Notes: generated by a model from the sequence alone, not told the origin. 64,000 nucleotides of DNA from an uncultured Muribaculaceae bacterium (GCA_910588065.1 CAJUPZ010000007.1:1-64000), one strand, 5' to 3'. Shown: positions 16,739 to 26,078, counted from the stretch's first letter. Program-made: numbers and translations.

Positions 16739-17793
16739 TTCAGGTTGTTTATAATGTCAATATAAGTGTTGATGCCGCGGTGGATTTCGTCAATCTCAAT
16801 GTATTCGTCGGCAGAGTGGCTGCGGGATGATTCTCCCGGGCCGATTTTAAGGGTCGGGAATGAGTTCATTACGGCCATGTCGCTCATGGTGGGTGACACG
16901 AATGGCTTGAGGCCGAGTGCGGTGCAGGCGGTCACAAGTTCGTGGTCGGCCGCGATGGCGCTTGCCCTGAGGCGGGTGGAGCGCGGAGTGGCCTCGGATG
17001 ATATTGCGTTGCGGATAATGTCGACGGTCTGCTCGTTGGTGTAGGCGTCGGTTGTGCGCACATCCACTGTGAAACGGCATTCGTCAGGCACAACATTGTG
17101 CTGTGAGCCGGCGCTGATGACGGTTGTTGTCACGGATATGGGTCCGAGGAGCTGAGAGCAGCGGTCGAAGTTGAGGGCTCTGAGGGTGTTTATGTCGTCG
17201 ATGGCGGCATAGAGGGCGTTGACGCCTTCGCCGCGAGCCGCATGGCCGGAAACGCCGCGGGCTATGCAGTCGAGCACCACCAGTCCGCGTTCTCCGACGG
17301 CGGGCTGCATTGATGTCGGTTCGCCGACAATAGCCATCGTGGGTTTGAAGCCCTGCGATTCAAGGTGGGGCAGCATTGCGCGCATACCGTTTTCGCCTGT
17401 CACCTCTTCCTCGGCGGTAAGAGCGAGGATGAGGTTGAAGGGGAGAGGGGTCGAGCAGAAGTGGCAGAATACATGGGCAAGCGACACTGCGGAGGCACCG
17501 GCATCGTTGCTGCCGAGGCCATACAGACGGCCGTTCTCAACCGTTGGTGTAAAGGGGTCGCGGGTGTATCCGGCGGCGGGTTTGACAGTGTCGTGGTGAC
17601 TGTTGAGGAGGAGAGTTTTTCTGGCAGGATTATATCCGGGAGCCACCGCCCAGACGTTGTTGAGGTGGCGCCTCGCATCAATTCCCTTGCCGGCGAGCCA
17701 AGCCTGCAGGCAGTCGGCTGTGCCGCTTTCGCTGCGCGAGGGCGACGGTATTGCAATGAGATCGGACAGGAGATTGAGTGCAGACTGTGTCAT
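16735..17793 (-). CDS. argE: N-acyl-ornithine deacylase (ArgE-like, M20 family)
   Basis: This 352-residue zinc peptidase-family enzyme removes the acyl group from N-acylornithine. Metal ligands are visible at His66-His67-Asp68 (NSHHDTV), the bridging Asp97 in GSNDAGA, and the catalytic Glu pair near residues 128-130. Because the carbamoyltransferase here is of the succinylornithine type, the true substrate is probably N-succinylcitrulline or N-acetylcitrulline rather than ornithine itself; this is an inference from the pathway. It overlaps argH and argB by 4 bp each. Confidence 0.93.
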   Translation of the reverse strand: MTQSALNLLSDLIAIPSPSRSESGTADCLQAWLAGKGIDARRHLNNVWAVAPGYNPARKTLLLNSHHDTVKPAAGYTRDPFTPTVENGRLYGLGSNDAGASAVSLAHVFCHFCSTPLPFNLILALTAEEEVTGENGMRAMLPHLESQGFKPTMAIVGEPTSMQPAVGERGLVVLDCIARGVSGHAARGEGVNALYAAIDDINTLRALNFDRCSQLLGPISVTTTVISAGSQHNVVPDECRFTVDVRTTDAYTNEQTVDIIRNAISSEATPRSTRLRASAIAADHELVTACTALGLKPFVSPTMSDMAVMNSFPTLKIGPGESSRSHSADEYIEIDEIHRGINTYIDIINNLK

Positions 17794-18560
17794 GCGGTGA
17801 TTGTTGTGCCGGAGTTTGAGAGCAGGTTGTCGGAGTGCTTGATTGTTACAGAATCCACCCCGGCATCGATAGCTGCGAAGGCGTTGTCAATCTTCGGAAT
17901 CATGCCCTTGCTGACTGTGCCGTCAGCCCTGAGGGCGGAGTAGTTGGCGCGGTTGATGGCGGGGATTACGGAGTCGGGGTTGTCGACATCGGCCAGCACA
18001 CCGTTTTTTTCGAAGCAGAATACCAGTGTGGCGGTGTCGATGCGGCTTGCGGCAATCGCCACGGCAGAGGCCACGGAGTCGGCATTGCAGTTGAGCAGAG
18101 AGCCGTTGCCGTCATGGGTTATTGCGCAGAATACCGGCACAATGCCTGAGCTGAGGAGAGTATCGATGAAGGACGAATTTATCTTTGCGGGGTCAATATC
18201 TCCGACAAAGCCGTAGTCAACCGGCGCGGCGGGGCGCTTTGTGGCCGTGATGACAGCGGCATCCGCACCCGAGAGGCCAATGGCGTTGCACCCGGCTGCC
18301 TGGAGAGCAGCGACAATGCGTTTGTTCACCAAGCCGGCATATACCATCGTCACCACATCGAGGGTTTCGCGGGAGGTGACCCTGCGGCCGTCAATCATAG
18401 TTGTCTCTATGCCGAGGCGCGCGCTGAGGCGAGTCGCTTCCTTGCCTCCGCCGTGAATGAGTATCTTTTTGCCGGGAAGCTTGGCAAAATCAGTGACAAA
18501 GCGGCCCAGAGCCTCGGGATTGTCAACAACATTGCCCCCGATTTTTACCACGGTAATCAT
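17790..18560 (-). CDS. argB: N-acylglutamate kinase
   Basis: This 256-residue amino-acid kinase phosphorylates N-acylglutamate, the second step. It shows the kinase start KIGGNV, the glycine-rich IHGGGKEATRLS loop, and the family AGLVNKRIVAAL segment. In this lineage the acyl group is probably succinyl. It is embedded in the arg operon with 4-bp overlaps at both ends. Confidence 0.95.
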   Translation of the reverse strand: MITVVKIGGNVVDNPEALGRFVTDFAKLPGKKILIHGGGKEATRLSARLGIETTMIDGRRVTSRETLDVVTMVYAGLVNKRIVAALQAAGCNAIGLSGADAAVITATKRPAAPVDYGFVGDIDPAKINSSFIDTLLSSGIVPVFCAITHDGNGSLLNCNADSVASAVAIAASRIDTATLVFCFEKNGVLADVDNPDSVIPAINRANYSALRADGTVSKGMIPKIDNAFAAIDAGVDSVTIKHSDNLLSNSGTTITA

Positions 18561-19513
18561 TTCAGGCCCTCCAGCATTCGTTTGATTACGGTCTGGGCTG
18601 AGATTTCGCGGTTAGCAGCTTCGGGGATAACGAGGCTGCGGGGCGACTCGATGACATCGTCGGTAACAATCATGTTGCGGCGCACAGGCAGGCAGTGCAT
18701 GAAGAACGCGTTGTCGGTAAGAGCCATTTTGGCTGTATCGACAGTCCAGCTGCGGTCGGTGCTCAGTATTTTGCCATAGTTGGGGTCGGCGAACGCGCTC
18801 CAGTTTTTGGCATAAATGAAGTCGGCACCCTCGAAAGCCTTCTCCTGATTGTATTCGATAGTGGCTCCGGCGGTGAATTCGGGAGCGAGCTCATAGCCTT
18901 CGGGGTGTGTTATCACCACGTCGTAACCGGCGGCTACGCTCCATTGAGCAAAGGAGTTTGGCACCGCCTGCGGCAGCGCTCTGGGGTGAGGAGCCCATGT
19001 GAGCACCACTTTAGGGCGCTGTTTAGTCTTGTGCTCCTCAATGGTGATTATGTCGGCGAAAGCCTGCAGGGGGTGTCCGGTAGCGGCCTCCATGCTGAAA
19101 ACGGGGCGTCCGGAATATTTTATGAACTGGCTGAGCACTTTTTCGTTATAGTCATCCTCTTTGTTGACGAGTCCGGCAAAAGAGCGCACTCCGATGAGGT
19201 CGCAATAGCTTGCCATCACGGGGATTGCCTCAAGGAGGTGTTCGGCTTTGTCGCCATCCATCACCACGCCGCGCTCGGTTTCGAGCTTCCAAGCGCCCTG
19301 GTTCACATCAAGCACCATAACATTCATGCCTAAGTTCATGGCAGCTTTCTGAGTGCTGAGGCGTGTGCGGAGGCTTGAGTTGAAGAAGAGCATGAGCAGG
19401 GTTTTGTCTTTGCCGAACTCTTTGAATGCAAATCTGTCGGCTTTGACCTTTAGGGCCTCGGCCACTGCCTGCTGAATATTGCCGATATCGGCTACTGAAG
19501 TGAATTTTTTCAT
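18557..19513 (-). CDS. argF': N-succinylornithine carbamoyltransferase (ArgF')
   Basis: This 318-residue transcarbamylase uses FFNSSLRTR (43-51) in place of the STRT carbamoyl-phosphate loop of ordinary ornithine transcarbamylase, and it has HCLPVRR, both typical of the Bacteroides SOTCase/AOTCase group. In the Bacteroides fragilis enzyme, as I recall it, residue 90 is Pro and selects N-succinylornithine; here residue 90 is Ala (codon at 19244-19246). The remaining sequence is close to that enzyme, so succinylornithine is still the likely substrate. Confidence 0.93.
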   Translation of the reverse strand: MKKFTSVADIGNIQQAVAEALKVKADRFAFKEFGKDKTLLMLFFNSSLRTRLSTQKAAMNLGMNVMVLDVNQGAWKLETERGVVMDGDKAEHLLEAIPVMASYCDLIGVRSFAGLVNKEDDYNEKVLSQFIKYSGRPVFSMEAATGHPLQAFADIITIEEHKTKQRPKVVLTWAPHPRALPQAVPNSFAQWSVAAGYDVVITHPEGYELAPEFTAGATIEYNQEKAFEGADFIYAKNWSAFADPNYGKILSTDRSWTVDTAKMALTDNAFFMHCLPVRRNMIVTDDVIESPRSLVIPEAANREISAQTVIKRMLEGLK

Positions 19514-20634
19514 TGTAATGCGGCTTTGAATTCTTTAAGGAAATGGTCGGCCTGCTCGCGCGACAGGCAGAGAGCGGGGAGTAGACGTACTGTGTGGGCG
19601 CCTGCGCCGCCGGTGAAAATACGGTGGTCAAACAGTAGTTTTTTGCGAAGCTCTGCGGCCTCACCTTCTATTTCCACCCCAATCATCAGCCCTTTTCCGC
19701 GCACCTCTTTTATGGCGGGAATTTTTTTGAGCCCGTCGATGAGGTATGAGCCGATTTCGGCGGCGTTGTCAATGAGCTTTTCATCGGTCATCACATCCGC
19801 TACGGCAATTGCGGCTGCGCAAGCGAGGTGGTTTCCGCCGAAAGTGGTGCCGAGCATTCCTTTGGCGGGCTTGATGTCCGGGGCAATGAGGACTGCGCCC
19901 ATCGGAAAGCCGTTGGCAATGCCTTTTGCCATAGTTATGATGTCGGGTTTGATGCCGCTGTGCTGGTGGGCGAAATATTTGCCGGTGCGTCCGGTGCCGC
20001 TCTGTATCTCGTCAAGAATCAGCATCACACCGTATTTTTTAGTGATTTCACGCAGCTGACGCAGGAACTCGTCGCCCGGTTCGTGGATGCCCGACACACC
20101 CTGGATTCCTTCGATGATCACAGCGCAGAAGTCTCCCTTTTCAAGCTTTGCCTCAACAGCCGCTATGTCGCCGAGTGGGGCGAATTCAACGTTGGGGGTT
20201 TCGTTGAACGGAGATACAATCCGGGGATTGTCGGTTGCAGCGACGGCACCGCTTGTTCTGCCATGGAAGGCTTTTGAGAAAGCGAGGAGCTTTTTGCGAC
20301 CGGTGGTGAAGCTGGCGAGTTTTATCGCATTTTCGTTAGCCTCGGCACCGGAGTTGCAGAGAAACAGCTGGTAGTCGTTGTAGCCGGTTAACTGTCCGAG
20401 TTTTTCGGCAAGGAGTGTCTGCAGCGAATTTTCGACAGAGTTGGAGTAGAATCCGAGCTTAGCCACCTGATCGGCCACCGCCTTGACATAGCGCGGGTGT
20501 GCGTGTCCTATCGATATGACGGCGTGGCCACCGTAGAGGTCAAGGAATTCAGTGCCGTCGGCGGTGAACACATGGGAGCCTTTGCCGTAAACAGGCTCTA
20601 TATTATATAAGGAGTAAACGTCGAAAAGGGTCAT
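19510..20634 (-). CDS. argD: N-acylornithine aminotransferase
   Basis: This is a 374-residue class III PLP aminotransferase. The PLP Lys237 lies in TMAKGIANG, the cofactor Asp208 in LILDEIQSGTGRTG, and the phosphate-binding SGAEANENAIK segment at about residues 95-105. It converts N-acylglutamate semialdehyde to N-acylornithine. It overlaps argF' by 4 bp. Confidence 0.95.
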   Translation of the reverse strand: MTLFDVYSLYNIEPVYGKGSHVFTADGTEFLDLYGGHAVISIGHAHPRYVKAVADQVAKLGFYSNSVENSLQTLLAEKLGQLTGYNDYQLFLCNSGAEANENAIKLASFTTGRKKLLAFSKAFHGRTSGAVAATDNPRIVSPFNETPNVEFAPLGDIAAVEAKLEKGDFCAVIIEGIQGVSGIHEPGDEFLRQLREITKKYGVMLILDEIQSGTGRTGKYFAHQHSGIKPDIITMAKGIANGFPMGAVLIAPDIKPAKGMLGTTFGGNHLACAAAIAVADVMTDEKLIDNAAEIGSYLIDGLKKIPAIKEVRGKGLMIGVEIEGEAAELRKKLLFDHRIFTGGAGAHTVRLLPALCLSREQADHFLKEFKAALQ

Positions 20635-20646
20635 TTTGAGTAGATG

Positions 20647-21606
20647 TTAGAATGCGGATGGTTTGAGGTTGAGGCCTGCGCGCTCGTTGAATCCGCACAT
20701 TATGTTCATGTTCTGGACAGCCTGGCCGCTTGCGCCTTTGAGCAGGTTGTCGATAGCGGCGGTGATGAGCAGGTTATCGCCCTGCTTCTCAATGCCCAGA
20801 ATGGCTTTGTTGGTGTTGACCGCCTGCTTGAGGTCTACAGCTGCGGGTGCGAGATGGGTGAACGGCTCGTTGGCGTAGTAGTCGGCGTACAGGGTGCGTG
20901 CCTGATCGGCAGAGAGGTCGGATTTCAGCCATGCGGCGATGAAGATGCCCCGGGCAAAGTTGCCGCGCATCGGCACAAAGTTGAGAACCGGGCCCGGAGA
21001 TGGCTGCAGTGATGACAGGGTGCGGTTTATCTCAAGCAGATGCTGATGCGAGAAGGCTTTGTAGACCGACATATTGTCGCTGCGCCAGCTGAAGTGGGTT
21101 GTGGCGCCGGGTTTCACCCCTGCTCCTGTTGAGCCTGTTATGCCGGTTATCTGCACATCTCCTGTCAGCTGTCCGGCTGCGGCGAGCGGAATAAGCGCAA
21201 GCTGTATTGCGGTGGCGAAGCATCCGGGGTTTGCCACAAGGTCAGCCCCGGCGATGCGTCCGCGGTTTACTTCCGGCAGACCGTAGACGTAGCCGTTTGA
21301 CTCATCGCGGAAGTCTTGCGCGAGGTCGATGACTTTAAGCCCTTGCGGACGGGTGTTCTCAGCCCAGAAAGCGGTGCTCTTGCCGTGGCCGGAGCAGAGG
21401 AAAAGAATATCCACTGAATCGAGCGGATGGTCTGCGCTGAAGCGCAGGTCGGTTTCCCCGATCAAGCCTTCGTGCACGGAGGTGATAGGATTTCCGGCAT
21501 TGCTTGTTGAATGGACGAATCCGATCTCCACTTCCGGATGGTTGAGCAGCAGCCTTATAAGCTCGCCGGCGGTGTAGCCCGCTCCACCGATAATACCTGC
21601 TTTCAT
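20647..21606 (-). CDS. argC: N-acyl-gamma-glutamyl-phosphate reductase
   Basis: This 319-residue NADPH-dependent reductase starts at the ATG at 21606, 4 bp inside the argG end. The nucleotide loop GGAGYTAGEL is at residues 7-16, and the catalytic Cys129 lies in NPGCFATA. It produces the semialdehyde used by ArgD, whose start is 12 bp downstream. Confidence 0.96.
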   Translation of the reverse strand: MKAGIIGGAGYTAGELIRLLLNHPEVEIGFVHSTSNAGNPITSVHEGLIGETDLRFSADHPLDSVDILFLCSGHGKSTAFWAENTRPQGLKVIDLAQDFRDESNGYVYGLPEVNRGRIAGADLVANPGCFATAIQLALIPLAAAGQLTGDVQITGITGSTGAGVKPGATTHFSWRSDNMSVYKAFSHQHLLEINRTLSSLQPSPGPVLNFVPMRGNFARGIFIAAWLKSDLSADQARTLYADYYANEPFTHLAPAAVDLKQAVNTNKAILGIEKQGDNLLITAAIDNLLKGASGQAVQNMNIMCGFNERAGLNLKPSAF

Positions 21607-22814
21607 TCTGACTTGCCGTTGCGTTTCTGTACGTTGTGGTATATCTTCATCTGGTTGCCGAGAATCTTGGTGAAGCCTTTCACGTCGTCGGCAGACCATG
21701 CTTTGTTGACTTCGCCATATTCGCCGAAGTCTGTTTTCATGAGGTCGAAGGGGGTGTCAACGCCAACCAGGGTGTATGTGTAGGGGCGGAGTTGGATTTC
21801 CACGGTGCCTGTGACATTGCGCTGTGATGATTCGAGCATAGCCTCCATGTCGCGCATCACCGGCTCGAGGTACTGAGCCTCATGCAGGAACATGCCGTAC
21901 CATGTACCGATCTGATCTTTCCAGTACTGCTGCCATTTGGTGAGGGTGTGCTTCTCGAGCATCTTGTGGGCGGCGATGATGAGAATCGGGCCTGCAGCCT
22001 CGAAGCCAACACGACCCTTGATGCCGATGATGGTGTCGCCGATGTGCATATCGCGGCCGATGCCGAACTTTGCGCCGGCTTCCTCAACGGCGCGGATGGC
22101 AGCGATGCGGTCGGAGAATTCCTTGCCGTTCACAGCTGTGATCTCGCCTTCGGTGAATGTGAGCTTGAGAGTTTCGGGCTCGGTGGCTGTTATTTGGCTG
22201 GGGTATGCGCTTTCAGGGAGGGTCTGCTCGGATTTGAGGGTTTCCTTGCCGCCGATGCTTGTGCCCCAGAGGCCTTTGTTGATGGAGTATTCCATTTTCT
22301 TGAAGTCGGCCTCATAGCCGTGCTCCTTGAGGTAGTTTATCTCATACTCGCGTGTGAGTGTCATGTCGCGGGTAGGAGTTATAATTTCTATTTCCGGTGC
22401 GAGAATCTGGAAAGTGAGGTCGAAGCGCACCTGGTCGTTGCCTGCGCCTGTAGAGCCGTGGGCAACCGCGTCGGCACCGATTTTCTTGGCATAGTCAATG
22501 ATTGCGAGAGCCTGGAATATGCGTTCGGAAGAAACGCTGATGGGGTATGTGCCGTTGCGGAGCACATTTCCAGCAATCATGTAGCGGATGCTCTTGTTGT
22601 AGTAGTCGCCTGTGACATCAAGGTTGGCATGGCTTGCTGCGCCGAGTCGTTTAGCTTTGTCGGCTATGATTTCGAGTTCTTCGTCAGAGAAACCGCCTGT
22701 GTTTGCAATAGCGGTGTGAACTTCGTAGCCGAGGTCTTCGCTGAGGTATTTTACTGCGAAAGATGTATCGAGGCCTCCGCTGAACGCGAGGAGCACTTTC
22801 TTTTTGCTTTCCAT
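21603..22814 (-). CDS. argG: Argininosuccinate synthase
   Basis: This 403-residue ATP pyrophosphatase-type ligase joins citrulline and aspartate. The P-loop AFSGGLDTS is at residues 10-18, and HGSTGAGNDQVRF, the family signature for citrulline/aspartate binding, is intact. The ATG at 22814 is favoured over the TTG two codons upstream. It follows the GNAT gene by 15 bp. Confidence 0.96.
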   Translation of the reverse strand: MESKKKVLLAFSGGLDTSFAVKYLSEDLGYEVHTAIANTGGFSDEELEIIADKAKRLGAASHANLDVTGDYYNKSIRYMIAGNVLRNGTYPISVSSERIFQALAIIDYAKKIGADAVAHGSTGAGNDQVRFDLTFQILAPEIEIITPTRDMTLTREYEINYLKEHGYEADFKKMEYSINKGLWGTSIGGKETLKSEQTLPESAYPSQITATEPETLKLTFTEGEITAVNGKEFSDRIAAIRAVEEAGAKFGIGRDMHIGDTIIGIKGRVGFEAAGPILIIAAHKMLEKHTLTKWQQYWKDQIGTWYGMFLHEAQYLEPVMRDMEAMLESSQRNVTGTVEIQLRPYTYTLVGVDTPFDLMKTDFGEYGEVNKAWSADDVKGFTKILGNQMKIYHNVQKRNGKSE

Positions 22815-22829
22815 ATTCAATAGTGTTAT

Positions 22830-23450
22830 TTATTTTTTCAGATGCAGGAGTTTTGAAATTTTGCTTTTGATGAGCATTTTGTAAGGAGTGGCGGTGGACT
22901 GTGCGGGGAGTGGCACAGCGGGGTCGAAGAGCATGCCTGTGCAGAGGCACATACGGCGGTTGTTGCGCTGCAGAATGTCGAAGTTGACGCAGCCTTTGCA
23001 GCCCTGCCAGAATTCCTCGTCGTCGGTTAGCTCGGAGAAAGTTACGGGTCTGTAGCCCATACGGCTGTTGAGCTTCATTACCGGCAGCGAGGTTGTGATG
23101 CTGAAAATCTTAGCAAAGGGAAACCGCAGTCGGGCGAGCTCGAAGGTTTTCTCTTTTATCCTTGCGGCGAGTCCCATGTGGCGGTATTCGGGGTCGACAA
23201 TCAGTCCGGAGGTGGCAACAAAGTCGCCGTGTCCCCAGCATTCTATGTAGCTGAAACCGATGAGTTTATCTCCGTCAAGAGCCACAACGGCTTTGCCTCC
23301 GTTGATTTTGGCGGAGATGTAGTCGGGAGAGCGGCGGGCGATGCCTGTTCCACGTTGGAGCGCCGACTCATAGATGAGGTTGCAGATCCGCTCTGCATGA
23401 ACCGAATGCTGCGGTTCGGCAAAAGCGACAGTAATATTATCCGCGTTCAT
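22830..23450 (-). CDS. GNAT acyltransferase, probable N-acylglutamate synthase
   Basis: This 206-residue GNAT protein is the first gene of the arg operon. The acetyl-CoA site is visible in GLIVDPEYRHMGLAARI (about residues 83-99). After the GNAT core there is a Cys-rich segment with GCKGCVNFDI and CLC, suggesting a bound metal. No classic argA or argJ is present, so this protein is the best candidate for making N-acylglutamate from glutamate. I recall a homologue in Bacteroides thetaiotaomicron being proposed for this role, but could not check it. Confidence is high for the fold, moderate for the function. Confidence 0.78.
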   Translation of the reverse strand: MNADNITVAFAEPQHSVHAERICNLIYESALQRGTGIARRSPDYISAKINGGKAVVALDGDKLIGFSYIECWGHGDFVATSGLIVDPEYRHMGLAARIKEKTFELARLRFPFAKIFSITTSLPVMKLNSRMGYRPVTFSELTDDEEFWQGCKGCVNFDILQRNNRRMCLCTGMLFDPAVPLPAQSTATPYKMLIKSKISKLLHLKK

Positions 23451-23510
23451 TTGTGTGATTGCTTAATGTATTTATAGTTGTGCAGATAAAAATCCGTGAT
23501 TAAAGTGCTG

Positions 23511-23518
23511 CAAAGTTA
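23511..23518 (-). promoter_or_regulatory. Predicted -7 box of the arginine operon
   Basis: TAACTTTG on the minus strand lies about 61 bp before the GNAT start codon. No other convincing -7 box was seen within the operon. Confidence 0.6.
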
Positions 23519-23563
23519 CATAAAAAACTGGATATTCATGCAAAAATAAAGATAAAAAGAGCA

Positions 23564-23613
23564 CATCCCCTTGAAAATCGCGGAATTTAACATTCCGCAA
23601 TCTCCGGGGGATG
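23564..23613 (-). terminator. Terminator after fucO
   Basis: Nested stems (23564-23570 with 23607-23613; 23580-23586 with 23592-23598, both perfect 7-bp) form a long hairpin. On the minus strand it is followed by a T-rich tract at about 23560-23541. Confidence 0.8.
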
Positions 23614-23634
23614 TGATTTAGGGAGACAAAAAGG

Positions 23635-24789
23635 TTAGAGCACCTTTTTATATAGGGTGATGATGTCTTCGAGGGTTACCTCACGGGGATTTCCGGGGGT
23701 GCACACATCGCTGAGAGCCTGCTCCGCGAGGGCGGGGATATCAGCTTCGGTGATGCCGAGCTCCGAGAGGTGCTGCGGAATGCCCACCTTGATTGCGAGA
23801 GCTTTGACAGCCTCGACAGCGGCCTGGGCGGCCTCCTTGCGGCTCATACCAGTGGTGTCCACACCCATTGCCTCGGCTATCCTGGGATATTTTTCGAGAC
23901 ATTCGGGCATATTGAATTCCATTATGGTGGGTAGCAGCAGCGCGTTTGCCACGCCGTGGGGGACATCAAACAGCGAGCCCATGGGGTGAGCCATGCCGTG
24001 GACAAGTCCGAGACCTACGTTGGAGAAAGCCATGCCGGCGATGTACTGGGCAACAGCCATACCGTTTCTGCCTTCCGGATTTGTCGGCTCGAATACGGCG
24101 GTCGGCAGATATCTGGCGATCATGCGCACCGCTTCTATCTCAAACATATCGGACATTTCCCAAGCTCCTTTGGTGATGTAGCCTTCGATGGCGTGAGTGA
24201 GTGCATCCATGCCGGTGGCGGCTGTCAGCCCTTTGGGCAGGGAATACATCAGTTCGGCATCGATGATGGCTACCGCCGGGATGTCGTTGGGGTCGACACA
24301 CACCATTTTTTTATGCTTGGTCTCGTCGATAATCACATAGTTGATGGTGGTTTCGGCCGCTGTGCCGGCAGTTGTCGGCAGGGCGACGATGGGCACACTC
24401 TTGTGCTTGGTTGGTGCGCAGCCCTCGAGCGACACAATGTCGGCAAACTCGGGATTGTTTATAACAATGCCGATACCCTTTGCTGTGTCCATGGCGGAGC
24501 CGCCGCCGATTGCTATGATGAAGTCGGCACCGGAATTCTTGAAGCTCTCAATGCCTGCCTGAACGTTTGACACGGTGGGGTTTGGCTTCACGTCGCTGAA
24601 AATGTCGTAAGCGATGCCGGCCTGGTCAAGTACATCGGTAACCATCTTGGCCACTCCGAATTGAATGAGGCCTTTGTCGGTGACAACGAGCGCTTTCTTT
24701 TTGCCGAGGCGTTGCACAACTTCAGGCAGTTCTTTGCGCGCGCCGGGTCCGAAGTATGAAACTTCGTTAAGTATAAATCTGTTTACCAT
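23635..24789 (-). CDS. fucO: Lactaldehyde reductase FucO (iron alcohol dehydrogenase)
   Basis: This 384-residue enzyme has the same length class as E. coli FucO. Iron ligands align as Asp195, His199 (DALTHAIEG), His264 and His278 (HGMAHP and DVPHG), and the NAD loop is GGGSAMD at residues 95-101. It reduces L-lactaldehyde from fucose or rhamnose breakdown to 1,2-propanediol. It lies 21 bp after the sialidase gene, in what looks like one transcript, fitting host-glycan foraging. Other short-chain aldehyde or diol substrates are possible. Confidence 0.88.
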   Translation of the reverse strand: MVNRFILNEVSYFGPGARKELPEVVQRLGKKKALVVTDKGLIQFGVAKMVTDVLDQAGIAYDIFSDVKPNPTVSNVQAGIESFKNSGADFIIAIGGGSAMDTAKGIGIVINNPEFADIVSLEGCAPTKHKSVPIVALPTTAGTAAETTINYVIIDETKHKKMVCVDPNDIPAVAIIDAELMYSLPKGLTAATGMDALTHAIEGYITKGAWEMSDMFEIEAVRMIARYLPTAVFEPTNPEGRNGMAVAQYIAGMAFSNVGLGLVHGMAHPMGSLFDVPHGVANALLLPTIMEFNMPECLEKYPRIAEAMGVDTTGMSRKEAAQAAVEAVKALAIKVGIPQHLSELGITEADIPALAEQALSDVCTPGNPREVTLEDIITLYKKVL

Positions 24790-24810
24790 GGTTATGAAGG
24801 TTAGTAGATA

Positions 24811-25974
24811 TTACTTCTTGTCGCCCGCGAGAACAACGTCAATGGGCAGTTTTGTAAACCAGATGTCGTAGCTGTAGTGGTTGTTGGCGCTCTCCTCGGT
24901 GAGGATGCCGATGCTGCCGTCGGGGAGAACTGTCATAGATGAGTAAGCGCTGGGTATTGTCACTACTGTTTTCTTGATGGGCCATGTTTTGCCTCCATCC
25001 TTGCTGACATAGATGGCAACGTTGTTGCGTCCTTTGGGGTCGCCGGGGAGTGACTGCAGCAGCAGCTCCTCACCATTGTGGTTGTAGGTGATGATGTCGC
25101 CGTTGCAACGGGGGTCGGGAAGACCTTCAACAGGCACAGGCTCGCTCCATGTCTCGCCGTTGTCCTTTGAGAAGGAGAATTTGCGCAGTGAGCCGAAGCG
25201 GTTGCGGATGCTCATGATCACAGTGCCGTCGGCGAGCTGCACAGCCTTGCTCTCGTCGCCGTCGCAGGTGGCGGGGTTCTTGGATACCTTCCATGTTTTG
25301 CCGGCGTCGTCGGTGTAAATGGCGTAGACTTTGAATTGCTTTACGCCATCCTCTCTCACAACGAGGGGGAACATTATGCGGCCATTGGCAAGCTGAGTGG
25401 CGCGGCCTGATGATGCGAAGGCGCTGGTGCATTTGATGGGCTGCTTGCCTTTGGGGTCGGTAGTGAGAATCTGGGGGTTGATGTCAACCATCTTGCCCCA
25501 TGTCTTGCCGTTGTCGGTGCTGCGTGCAACGCTGATATGAGCGGGCTCTTTCTGCCACAGGCCATTGCCGTGGCTGAAAATGGCGAGGATGTCGCCAGAC
25601 TTCTGGTCGACAACCAGGGCGGGGTCGCCGCAACCGCCAACCTCATCGTGGCGTGCGACAGTCACATAGTCGCTCCATGTCTTTCCGCCGTCTGTGCTGC
25701 GGCGGCTCACTACGTCGATTTTTGCAGGGAGGTCACCGTTATGCTCTATTCGTTTGTCGGCGACAGTCACAAGAGAGCCATCCTTTGCTGTCACGATAGC
25801 GGGTATGCGGTAGAACTTTGAGTCGTAGTCACCGGGGCGGTAAACGAGGGCGCGTTCAACGCCGTTACCCCAGCTTTCGGTGTGTACTTGCTGGGCTGCC
25901 GCAGCAAATGGGGTTATAGCCGCCACAGCTGCAACTGATGCACAAAGAATGTGTCTGACTTTGGATTTGTTCAT
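24811..25974 (-). CDS. nanH: Exo-alpha-sialidase (GH33)
   Basis: This 387-residue secreted sialidase has a signal peptide (about residues 1-28), a YRIP motif at 55-58 carrying the first active-site Arg, and five Asp-box repeats of the SxDxGxTW type, the first at residues 93-100. It is expected to release sialic acid from mucin glycans in the periplasm or at the surface. No carbohydrate-binding domain is attached. It is followed by fucO and has a TATTTTTG -7 box at 26016-26023. Confidence 0.93.
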   Translation of the reverse strand: MNKSKVRHILCASVAAVAAITPFAAAAQQVHTESWGNGVERALVYRPGDYDSKFYRIPAIVTAKDGSLVTVADKRIEHNGDLPAKIDVVSRRSTDGGKTWSDYVTVARHDEVGGCGDPALVVDQKSGDILAIFSHGNGLWQKEPAHISVARSTDNGKTWGKMVDINPQILTTDPKGKQPIKCTSAFASSGRATQLANGRIMFPLVVREDGVKQFKVYAIYTDDAGKTWKVSKNPATCDGDESKAVQLADGTVIMSIRNRFGSLRKFSFSKDNGETWSEPVPVEGLPDPRCNGDIITYNHNGEELLLQSLPGDPKGRNNVAIYVSKDGGKTWPIKKTVVTIPSAYSSMTVLPDGSIGILTEESANNHYSYDIWFTKLPIDVVLAGDKK

Positions 25975-26015
25975 GTTGATTAAGGTGTTTGCGTGAGTAA
26001 ATTGAATGTCTGTGA

Positions 26016-26023
26016 CAAAAATA
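26016..26023 (-). promoter_or_regulatory. Predicted -7 box for the sialidase-fucO unit
   Basis: TATTTTTG on the minus strand lies 42 bp before the sialidase start codon. Confidence 0.45.
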
Positions 26024-26078
26024 CGAAATTCAGTGGAATAAGCAGCAATAGCGTGCCATTAAATTTGCCAATCGGGCA

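Noticed and set aside
18557..19513. Ordinary ornithine carbamoyltransferase
   Set aside because: The carbamoyl-phosphate loop reads NSSLRTR instead of STRT, matching the N-acylornithine group.
21882..22823. Plus-strand 313-codon frame over argG
   Set aside because: Antisense shadow rich in Cys/Ala/Val; argG is intact on the minus strand.
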